This document shows, piece after piece, positions 37,814 to 47,303 of a stretch of DNA of 47,303 bases. Each line of letters begins with the position of its first letter. The first letter of the stretch is position 1. The translations under genes were made by a program, and so were the position numbers. Under the pieces are notes generated by a model. That model was given only the letters and a program-made list of their open reading frames with translations, was not told where the DNA came from and did not search any database. Source of the stretch: Chara braunii (Eukaryota; Streptophyta; Charophyceae; Charales; Characeae); NCBI GenBank assembly GCA_003427395.1, contig BFEA01000647.1:759221-806523 (forward strand), written 5' to 3'.

Positions 37814-39359
37814 TGCCCGCCCCTCCTTCCCAAGGCATGACAGGCCTGCCAGCACTTGACCATTTGATCACCCGATGTATTGTCTAACTGGTCCCCTATG
37901 AGACACCCTCCCACCCTTACTCATCATCATGATCCCTGGCCCATCCTTACTCCCAAGGTCCTACCTGAGTATACCCAGGATCATCACCCATTCTAGTGAT
38001 CTTTTTGACCGGACAGTGATTATAGGCATCAGGGCTAAGCAGGTCTCACCTCCCACCCCAACCCTGATTGAAGCACTTGTCTATCGAACGAGCCAAATCG
38101 TACCGGGCACTTCGAGCAAGAGGGGTAAGCATGTCACTACAAGTCTCATAGGCGAACCCTAGTTTTTCCTGATTTTCTTAAAGAGATCCTAACCTTATCA
38201 TCATTAGATCCCTCTGTTTATTCTTTGAATTCTTAGTACGGAGGTTATTCGAACCTAGAACATCTTCAGTTTTCGTCGTCATTAGGCTTACGGACACCAC
38301 CCGCTTCCCATACCTCTATCACCACCCGATACTCATATCTCTATCACCATCCACTCCCCATACCTCTACCATAAACAGGAAGTTTAGGTGCAGTTTAAAG
38401 TTTGATATGCCAATATCAAGATCCGGACCATCGACGTTTGGTCTTGGCCTTGACTGCAGCTGCGTGTGTGACCAAAATCCTGCCACATGATAGCAAGAGG
38501 TCGTAGCAACACTCTCTTACGATCATTTGATCCACCCGCGGCGCGACATAACAGTGGAGCTCGGGGGACGAAGTGAAGGCAGCCGTATGTGCATGCCACA
38601 CAGTGGGCGGGCAAAGTCGACCGGTGTTGCACTTTTTCCAGCCAAGCCATTTCCGACGCCCAGAAAGCCAACAGGCTGTCTCGCAATTTTTTTTTTTTAA
38701 TAATTAATTAATAAATAATGAAAATCCCTTTCCGTTGTTTGCGTCGGACTTCAAGCGAGACTCTTCAATTACGATTTACATCGGTCCCCGCTCGTATGAA
38801 TCTTTGATTATGTTTCGGAATAACAATGTTAATGCAAATAGTATATTTAAATTGAATGTATCACATGCATATCAAGATTGTCAATTTAGGAATTTTAGAA
38901 GTGTGACATGATCAACAGAGAACATAACATTAAGCCATGACAATGAAAATAAGATTAAAACATACTTGAATCAAGACGAAGACAAAATGAATGAGGGAAG
39001 GTGAAAACTCATAATAATTTAAAAAAAATATTGATGAAAAGACATGACCAACACTCGTCAAGAGTCCTCACTCATCCCTCTCAAGTCTCATCCTCTGTCT
39101 CTCTTCTAACGGTGCGCCCCGAGCACCTTGACCCACGTCTAGGTACCTTATGAGGTTATGGCTTAATGATATAAAGTCACTTAAGGCCCATGAGTTTCGA
39201 ATAGGTCCACCCAAAACAAAAAATTTGAAAATCAAGCATAACACAAACTCTTATAAAGTAAGGAGATATGGTATAAAGAAGATCCCTCGTCATAGATGGA
39301 CAAAACTAGAGGGTTTTGTCATTGCCTCATAATCAATATTTGCGGGTGAGACATACCTC

Positions 39360-39760
39360 TTGGCCACCTCAACCAAATTACCCTATTAAGAACCATCAGT
39401 GAGATAAAAAAGGACCAGAGACCTAGGGTAGTCAATATACAACTTCAGACAAATGCTATAAATCATCCTTGTGTCCTTCAAAATCACTTTTGCCTTTTTT
39501 TCGACATACTAAGTCCTTGTGACCCAAACGAAATTGAAGTGCTCACGAGTCTTTTTCCCTTTCTTCAAATAGATTATCAGGTCCTGGATGGTTCCCTCTG
39601 CAACCTTTGTGAGAACCACGAAGATTGACATATCTCCTCTTTTGAAACCAACTACATTGATATACTGATAAAGAAAAACATAATAAGAAACAATCTTGTT
39701 GAGGTTGTCCATGACTGGCAGACTGACAGAGAACGAGGTGATGACACTCATGTGTTGAGA
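39360..39760 (-). pseudogene. Protein-like remnant, possibly gag-like, unassigned
   Basis: An 80-codon frame (39751 to 39509) continues after one stop with YVEKKAKVILKDTRMIYSIC and LKLYIDYPRSLVLF in the same frame, to about 39370. Continuity past a single stop suggests decay of a once longer coding sequence. The family is not secure. Confidence 0.25.
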
Positions 39761-40203
39761 AGAATAATGAAACTAAGTCAAATGATAAGAGTCTAAAAAT
39801 AATAAAAGATATGTTGATGAAGAATCCTCTGACAATATACCACTTATGAGTGAAATGATTTGACTGATACCGACCAAATACCAAATTGATTAAAACTTAA
39901 TGATAATTAGTTATGATGGTTGATATTTGATGCAGAGGTATGTAATAGCCCACTCTGAAACTGTCAAGAAAAACCTAACTGAGTTAATAAGACGATATCC
40001 TGAGGTCTCTCGAACTCTGTCAACGGTTATCTGCCTGAAATGATAGCGATAGTGATGCTGGATGCAAGAGAACTGATTGATGTCTGATGATGACTATGTT
40101 GTTGAATATATAAGTACAAACTATGACTTGCTAAAAATTGAACATAAATGATTAAATGATTTTTGCTTATAGTTCAAACAGGTGTTACCTCGATCTAGGC
40201 TCA

Positions 40204-40485
40204 CTAAGCATTGATTACTTTTTGCACCCCTTGCACGGTCTTAAGGGATGAAATTGTATTGTGTATCTTCCCATCTGACCCATGAATGTAAAACATATAC
40301 TCTATGAAGTCGTGTCGGTTCTTTACTCTCCCGACTACAACATCTTTCCATTTTTTTTTATAAATTTTGATTTCATTTGATATTTTGTTTCCACAACTTT
40401 CCACTTTGTCTCGGTAGATGGTAGTCGGCACCACGAGGGTATTCTTGTTTGTCATGCTTTTCCTCTCAATCTTTCTCTTTTGCAA
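40204..40485 (-). CDS. Hypothetical 93-residue Lys-rich frame
   Basis: ATG to stop, with IKIYKKKWKDVVVGRVKN and FIEYMFYIHGSDGKI. No membrane segment or known motif. It may be an exon or remnant of an element in the AT-rich block; no support beyond the open frame. Confidence 0.22.
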   Translation of the reverse strand: MQKRKIERKSMTNKNTLVVPTTIYRDKVESCGNKISNEIKIYKKKWKDVVVGRVKNRHDFIEYMFYIHGSDGKIHNTISSLKTVQGVQKVINA

Positions 40486-43400
40486 TGATCTTAAATCTTG
40501 AATTGCTAAAAGATATGAGATGAACTTTATCTGATTTTGTGTATTAGTGAGAGAATTACATAATAGTGACTATTTTTTATCGTGAACAGTTCGCTGCAAT
40601 AAAACGTTATTTCACTAACAGCTCACTGTAGACATAGTCAACATACCGCTACTAAGAACTCATTGTGTTTTGTACTGCTTCCAGACAAGTAACTTTCCGA
40701 TAAGAGTCAAAACTGACAATTTACAAACTCTCAGCAGATAGTTAAATCATAGGGCAATTTGTTTACTAATCACTTTCAACCCAGTGATTCGCTGTCATAA
40801 CTTACTTTGAATTGCATTCAAAAGGCAGCTGAGCTTAGTCGCTTGGTAGATCATTATTGACTTACTGCTAAAGACATATCAAATTTAATTAAATTTTGTA
40901 AAACGAATGTGTTGGCACATCCGAGGAGTTTAATCGTTTGCCCACTGCTCAATCGAATATCATGTGCTCAATTATTTTATAAAGATACTACAAAATCAGT
41001 TATTGCAAGTACATCACACTAAAATTTTCACTCCCCTACCATCACTCAGTCATTATGTGGGGATACTTTCACGATACTTCTTTCTTAATCAATCACGCAA
41101 AGAACCTCTCCCTCCAATATTTGTCCATCACAAACCAGGATACCTCCCAAGTAATATACATTACACGAGGCGTACCCGCACACGAGCACAAATTCAATTC
41201 AAGATAAGAGCACGGACCTTGTTAACCTTTTTAATCAATTGAACGAAATCGTTGTTATTGCCTTGATGCAGATCTGACAAACGCTAGACTTGAGTCTACT
41301 GACAAATGCCCACTCTTATTCAAAGGACATTTTTTTATAATTGTAGAAAAAATATTTTACCACATTTGTAACTTCCCAATTTTTCTCAAAAGCATCTCTA
41401 GGTTCTACATTCAATGCGAGAGAATTGTTCGCAGTAACCTCATACCATAAAAACTTATCAGAGAGTTCGTAGAGTGTTAACTTTAGTCTTTGTTAATAGT
41501 TAGGCTTCATCAAGAAGAAACTTAGCTAAAAAGTAAACCACTTTCCTAAGCGTAACTATATTTTTGCCCATCAAACAAAACAGAGAAGGGTAGAGGTACA
41601 AGATAGTAGGCTTCAACTGTCGTTTCTCTCAACTCCACTCAAAGACAGGTAAGTTAGAGCTTAGTCGATGTTCCTCAGTCGTTCAGGTAACACCACCAAG
41701 CTCACCTAACCCGTATAAAATGAGTCAAACCTCTATTACTTCTTTGTAGGGATAAAATAGAGGAAGAAAATAGTGAAAACGTTAACAACATGAATGTTAA
41801 AAACTCACACAAAATCCCTAAAGTAAGATATCAGAACGAAGCAAAGACTATAATAATCTCAAATGAGACTAAGTATCTTACTTAATTTTATTCTTTTAAT
41901 TAATGCTCGACGATATAAACGTCTCATTGAATCAATTCGTCGTTGAATTCCTCTTCGGTGTAATTGAGTAGCGAAGTGTCAAAATCTCAAACGACAAGTG
42001 TAATGCAGGGATTTGCAATTGGACTGCTGAATAAAACTCATGCTGAGATACAAAATACTAAAACTGACTGATTCTCGTTGATTCATTAATTTTCAACCTC
42101 GTTTTCAAATAAGTAACCATTAAGGGACCGACTTTTATCCCAATAACATTTTTTTGTGGATGCCTGAATGAATAGTTTAACTTCTCAGAAATGCCATCCT
42201 CATATCATTCACACTAACGATCCTAACAAAACGTTTTAATAAACAAGTACTAGATTAACGACTCTAACAATCAACTAAGCACTAACGTTGGATCTGCCGA
42301 GGGGTGTTTTATGCTGGAGCTGACTGTGATAAGTAGTTGATGGAGAAGAAATAATATTTCACTGTTAATGAGATACACTGTATATACCTGATAAGAGTGA
42401 TGAGTTTAATGGTTTCAAATACCATAAGGAGACTATTATTTCATGCAAACACTTATTCTTGCATCAATATAGTGCGCTGCAGTTGATTCACCTTGGTAGA
42501 GCCTCGTGTTCGCCCATCATTAATTTTTTTTTTCGCAAGGTCGTGTAAACAAGCACATAAAATTTACAAAAGTAATCAGTACCCATAATACTTCGAGGCA
42601 CGCCGGGCGTTGCATAGCCAAGTTTACACTCGTCAAGTACTCAACTGACCTCTCATAAATGGTCAATAGATCACAATCATAAATAACACATACGGGCGTT
42701 GAAGACGACGTACAAACCGAGGTTACTAAAGTCAACCGAGAGTTTTCGTGAGAGTCAAATTAGTTATGATTATATACAAACCTGCTCATATTTTGTTTCA
42801 CGAGACCCCTTCTTACATATTTGTATTCGCCATCTCGAGATAAATGCAACTAAATAGAACCAAATATAACCAAATGTTTTTGTTTACTTAAGCAAGAAAC
42901 AAATGACAATTCATAAGAAAAACTTCAATCGTAATTTCTCTGAATGAGTTTTGTAAACGTTCGATCTTGCCCAACATTCGACACCACCTCGTCCTTGCCT
43001 GATTCATGATGACTTTCCTGGCTCAAAACCATCTCTTGTTAGACAACGCCTTATGAGAACTTGAGAGAAATAGACCACGAATCAAGCGCAGGCGTGACTC
43101 ATAAAATGGTAAGTGACATAAATCAGAAAACACTCATGCATAACGTCCAGGAGGTTTGGTTCCCAAGTATAATGCGTGTCATCAGTACCCCGCTCATCAG
43201 TTCTTACCCGTTGTCTCGCCAACAATCTCGTGAACACCCTCTGATATAGACCCGTTCCACAATTAGTGCAGAGTGGATGATCGCTAATGTATCTCTAACG
43301 ACCAATCACTTACTAGTCAACTCAGGATCTGACTCATGTAGCTTGCACGAGTTACTAGTGCCCTCCGCTGACTGAATAAGTGACTTGCATATAGCAGAGA

Positions 43401-44393
43401 GAAAAATATTCCAGATGACGACCAACGACGATCTTGTTCACAAGTGATGTCTAGAGAGCAACTTAGTGACACGAGTAATACGTACGATGCATTCACGCAC
43501 GAGACTCCCTCTGAAATCTAATCTCTCTCTCATGAGTGTTGCTACCATCAAATACGTTCACGTCACTTCGTTCCTCGTAGTTTGTAACCACCTTGGTCAA
43601 TATCATAATAAGTGATAGACAACTACGACACAAAGTACTGTTCTGTTGACGCCAAAAACAATTCACAAGCATGTATACAGTACACAGTACTTGACGTCAA
43701 TACAAGGTAAGCATCTCCCTCGAGAGAATCACGAGCAAGAGCACCTCAATTACCGACTCATGTACTGTGAGTGAATGATTTATCCCTCATTTGCCCACGC
43801 CACTCTTTTTTTTCAGCCTATAACTGCCTTACGGACTCAACTCCTCCACTCATAACACCCAAAGCGAAGGGGGTGACGTCAACCGAGTTGTCCTCGCGCA
43901 ACATTCTCACTCGGTTGACTTCTCTTTGTCTCTCATTGTCGCTCCTATAGCCCACGTCTATCACGCTCTCGCCTTGCGATCCTGTAACTACCTACGCAGG
44001 GTCAACTCCTCTGCTAATGTGAGTTGGCCTCAGGGTCGTCCTCTACTGCCCTCGATACTGGTAGGGTGATGGTGCCGAGCGTTGGTCACACTGAGGTAGG
44101 ATAGTAGGGATACGGGGTGCGCTAGGAATATTAACGTGGGGAAGGGTAGGGAAGGTGGTTTATCCTATCAGGATAACCATTGGCGGTCTCTGCAAGCGAT
44201 CACCATGGGCCTAGTCCTTAGCCTTTGCAACACAGTGGGCTTTAGGGAGGGGGGGGGGATGACAAAAACAAAAACAATAGATGGAGCCTTCAACACCGCG
44301 AACTGCTTAAAGGGGACGTATCACCCCTCTAAGCACACTCCCGAGACCTCGAAGTTTAAAAAAAATAAAAAATAAAAAAAATTGAGGGAGGAA

Positions 44394-44940
44394 TGTAGTG
44401 TAATTATATATAAAAAAAAACTTTTTTGTTGACTTGGCAAAGTCAAACAGTTTGTCTTTGCGTTTTATTTTTTGAAAGGAATGGCAGGCTTATGGCATAT
44501 TGCAGTAGGACTTTCCTGCTGAAGTCTGTACGGTCAAATATATCCAATCCTGACAAATACTGCGGTCAAATATATTCTACATAGTGATAGTGTGAGCATG
44601 CTTTCAGACGGGTGAGACAGGGTAGTGAACACTTTTTCCAAGGACATACACTCGAATTTTCCTCAATGCATTCAAGCACAATTAAGGTCCTGTTCAATTG
44701 AGGTAGCCCTTATCCAAGTGCTTTTTCTCTAGGTCGCAATAACTTCCCCTCCACAAACAAGATTTCAGCTCCTATTGCAACAACCTGGCTCATCTTCTTC
44801 GAACGCAAAGTCCCCCCCCCCCCCCCCCCCAACCTTTCTCTCGTCAATTGACTCAATTCTCCTCGGTGCACTCCTACTCCCCCAATCCTATCTAAGTGTC
44901 TACCACTCATGACCATCACCTTTCTACCATTTTGGTAGGG
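44394..44940. other. Junction region after the AT-rich block
   Basis: It starts with the purine run GAGGGAGGAA and TGTAGTGT, then GTTGACTTGGCAAAGTCAAAC (an imperfect palindrome, 44429-44449), CGGTCAAATATAT twice (44531 and 44563), and a C-run (44813-44830). No gene. Confidence 0.45.
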
Positions 44941-45600
44941 TGAACTGAACAGACCAGCGGTAGTAGGCACTCGGGAGAAGTGGGAACCTTACTCAACCGT
45001 GGTTGAAGCATGGTCGAAGGTGCCCTATCATACCAGGTGATAGGCATATGCATTCTTTCCATAGGTCCCATGGGTAGACCCCAAATTGTCTCCCAAATCC
45101 TCAGTGTATGGATCGGAATGTTGCATCCCAAACTGACACTCAAAGGTAGGCTAAGAACACAATGGATGAAAAACCTCAATGTAGACAATGCAGTGCTCAA
45201 AACGGTGTGCTGGTTTACAAAAGTCAAAATGCAGCCGACCAAAATAGCCTCCCTAAACTGGCAAAAAGAACATTGATGTTTGCTAACTAACGATTGCCTA
45301 ATCGAGCATACACACCTTTAGCGAAAGGGGAAAGCCTTGCCCTGGTGCAAGTCGTGCTATAACAGGTAGCCTCAACGCACGTCCGCAAAACCATCGAGCA
45401 CATTTTCCTTCAATGCTGGGACGCTGTGCCCACCTGGCAGTGGTGGGACAGGATCCGAGTCGGATAACAAATGGGAACAGACACCACCAGACGCTGGAAT
45501 TGGAGAGCCCTCGTGCTTGGGGCATACCCCCCACCTATAGAATGAACATTCACCACCAACATGTTCCACTTGCCAGTGGGATGAAAGGTGGTGCTTTGGG
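44940..45600 (+). pseudogene. Decayed LINE-type reverse transcriptase C-terminus
   Basis: The clearest part, near 45375-45450, reads KTIEHIFLQCWDAVPTWQWW after a CKSC pair in a neighbouring frame. This is the C-x2-C ... ETxxHxxxxC ... W pattern of the zinc-binding region (zf-RVT) behind plant non-LTR reverse transcriptases. Upstream, 45010-45276 is open with IGICILSIGPMGRPQIVSQI. The YxDD core is not seen, and frameshifts and stops are present. Dead fragment. Confidence 0.5.
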
Positions 45601-45829
45601 CCCTCTGGCAGAAATGTTGCACATACGAATTAGAGCATGTGTGTTTGAAAGGGAAAGAATGCACATAAATCATAAGGCAACATATCCCAAAAAAACTTTC
45701 GCAGAAGTGGGAAGAAGTGAAAGTCTGGACCCGGTTTGCAACAGGTACTGCTCCCAACCAATAGAAAGGAGCCATCAATCTGCGGGCGCTTGCTAAAGTG
45801 GGCTGCTCTTATCGACCTCATTAGCAAGC

Positions 45830-46450
45830 ATCATGCCATTGAAATGTTAAAGAAAAAAAAAAAAAAGAGAAAAAGTGAAAGTCAAGTTGAACCTTTTACA
45901 TCAACACAAACACATTAAACCACCAGTACATTTCCCTGCTTGGAAAATAAATATGCGCCGCTTTGCATAACACGGGGGTACAGTGCAGGGATGACCGACC
46001 CCACCGAGCGACCGATTGTGAAAAAGGAATTAAGAAATAATAGAAAAAAAAACAATAAAAAATTTCAAGAAACAAAGCGGGAATGAGGGAAAGACGTGCA
46101 AGCATAAGGCGGGAGCGGCGCGAGGGACATAAAGAAAGAATGGAGACGGACGAAGTGAGGGATGACGCCGTAACGCTAAAAACTTGCAACGTATGGACAT
46201 AGAGATTAGGGTTTCCGGAAGCGCGGAGTTCAGATGCCATACCCCGGCGCACGCAGCACGGGGGAGGCATGTCATCGAGAGTCAACCTCTATAGGAGATA
46301 GAGCAACAGTGGCAGAACGTGTTCATGGAATGGGAGAGAAAGGGTGAATGTTGTACGGTGAGCGGACCTGTCGTGAGTAGAGAATAACTTTATGAACATA
46401 CCGAACAAGCAGAATCGAAGAGCGCTCATATTAAGCGTCCTTCCTATGGA
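45830..46450. other. Intergenic sequence without recognised gene
   Basis: It holds an A-run, the motif TTAAACCACCAGTA at 45915-45928, and purine-rich sequence. Nothing else is supportable. Confidence 0.5.
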
Positions 46451-46469
46451 ACATTGCAAACTGTCATCT

Positions 46470-46941
46470 TAAGGGGTCTATGGAGTAATGAATCAAAGTC
46501 CGAACGCGGTCACATTCATAAGATCTCTCGTGCTTTTTTTACCATACCGGAGAGACTCCTATCTGGCCGTAGAAGCACAAAGAGTTGTAGAGCGGAAAAT
46601 GATTTTGTCGCTTTTGGATTCACAGGAGGTGAGGAAAGCGTATCTAAACGAGAAGCGTACACGTATCTTGGCTTGGATACAGTCGCCTGAGGAAAAGACG
46701 CCGGGTTGGGATTGGGAGAATCTATCCTAGCCAACCAAAAGAGGAAGTTTCAAGAACCATCCTCCGACTCAAGGCATTCATGCGATGATGGGGGACTTGT
46801 ACATCAACAAACTTCACAGGCGGAGAGGCCGAGATGCAGAAAAACTGGTCAAACTCAAGACCACATCCGGACTCTACATGCCGAATTCTACTCTGACTAT
46901 GGTGATCGCTTACAGAGAAGGATCACTTGGCGGCTAAAAAC

Positions 46942-46945
<4 letters not shown>
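46470..46945 (+). pseudogene. Frameshifted coding remnant, unassigned
   Basis: Three successive frames give protein-like text: VERKMILSLLDSQEVRKAYL and RILAWIQSPEEKTPGWDWEN (46560-46730), then ILRLKAFM near 46765, then frames with DHIRTLHAEFYSDYGDRLQR at 46860-46920. The order suggests one gene broken by small indels. Possibly mobile-element-derived; no family can be named. Confidence 0.35.

Positions 46946-47013
<68 letters not shown>
46943..47013. repeat. (GA)35 microsatellite
   Basis: An uninterrupted GA tract. Beyond it, TTCATTCMGRTTTTGCTCAT and CGCATGGCTGG-like words repeat at about 47109 and 47210, ending in another CT tract at the window edge. Confidence 0.95.
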
Positions 47014-47016
<3 letters not shown>

Positions 47017-47303
47017 AATCGTGGCATGTTCGCTGCACACTCGTACCCCAAAAAAAAAAAAAAGTAAAAAAAAAATGGCAGTGTATATTCCTGTGTTTTA
47101 GCAGAAGATTCATTCAGATTTTGCTCATCCTATAGATGGAAGTAGCCTCTCTCTATCTCTCTGCGCGCATGGCTGGAAAGCAGTGTATATTTCCATATTA
47201 TAGTGGAAGATTCATTCCGGTTTTGCTCATCCTATCGATGGAAATGGGCTCTCTCTACCTCTCTGCGTGCGTGGTCGTACAACTCTCTCTCTCTCTCTCT
47301 CCT

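Larger units (their letters stand above)
38700..44393. other. AT-rich block of unknown origin
   Basis: This 5.7-kb block differs from everything around it: clearly AT-richer, almost free of microsatellites, and with no 1-kb repeats. Frames are short. On the minus strand, 40204-40485 (a Lys-rich 93-residue frame) and 39509-39751 (frame with LPVMDNLNKIVSYYVFLYQY and GFKRGDMSIFVVL) look the most protein-like; the second faintly resembles an LTR-retrotransposon gag core, which is a guess. The right end is A-rich, then GAGGGAGGAA and TGTAGTGT. Confidence 0.45.

Noticed and set aside
44394-44600. 3' LTR of a retrotransposon starting TGTAGTGT
   Set aside because: A purine tract precedes it, but no second LTR copy and no secure pol domain was found.

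Overview
The window looks like nuclear DNA of a streptophyte (plant-lineage) organism, most likely a charophyte alga with a large repeat-rich genome such as Chara. This is an inference. It rests on a PRL1/PLRG1-type gene cut into tiny exons by introns of up to about 10 kb, a nuclear copy of the chloroplast psaA-psaB junction, a plant-mitochondrial-type tRNA-Phe(GAA), plant-type U6 snRNA relatives, and very dense microsatellites. Two assembly gaps (12259-12688, 36347-36432) and scattered Ns mark a draft assembly.

One real host gene dominates. On the minus strand, from the ATG at 33806 down to 5321 and on past the left edge, lies the 5' part of a pleiotropic regulator 1 gene (PRL1 of plants, PLRG1 of animals, Prp46 of yeast), a WD40 protein of the spliceosomal Prp19/NTC complex. 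Nine exons (33670-33806, 30783-30807, 29002-29209, 26010-26136, 20516-20587, 10483-10567, 9430-9522, 6494-6557, 5321-5406) join with matching phases and GT-AG borders into 299 codons, spread over 28.5 kb. This includes a 25-nt microexon. The remaining WD40 repeats are not in the window.

The introns hold what else is recognisable. Intron 9 (1-5320) has one copy of a 1-kb hairpin-ended repeat, the mitochondrial-type tRNA-Phe, a tRNA-derived SINE and a truncated U6 relic. Intron 7 has a second hairpin-ended copy, a U6 3' half and a 557-bp element with inverted ends flanked by TTAA. Intron 5 (9.9 kb) has a third hairpin-ended copy and a six-unit tandem array built on U6 snRNA sequence. Intron 4 has a long CATCC minisatellite. 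Intron 3 ends beside an insertion with a 21-bp direct repeat, 6 bp from a splice donor. Intron 2 has a giant imperfect palindrome. Intron 1 has a three-copy tandem repeat carrying five E2F-type TTTCCCGCC motifs.

Upstream of PRL1 are a (GA)36 tract just before the ATG, a CACGTG cluster near 34.9 kb, the chloroplast insertion at 36.4-36.7 kb, a 5.7-kb AT-rich block (38.7-44.4 kb) that I cannot assign, a decayed LINE-type reverse transcriptase tail near 45.2-45.6 kb, and a frameshifted coding remnant at 46.5-46.9 kb. The best candidates for something undescribed are the U6-derived satellite, the hairpin-ended 1-kb family with its conserved splice-donor sequence, and the foldback satellite in intron 2.
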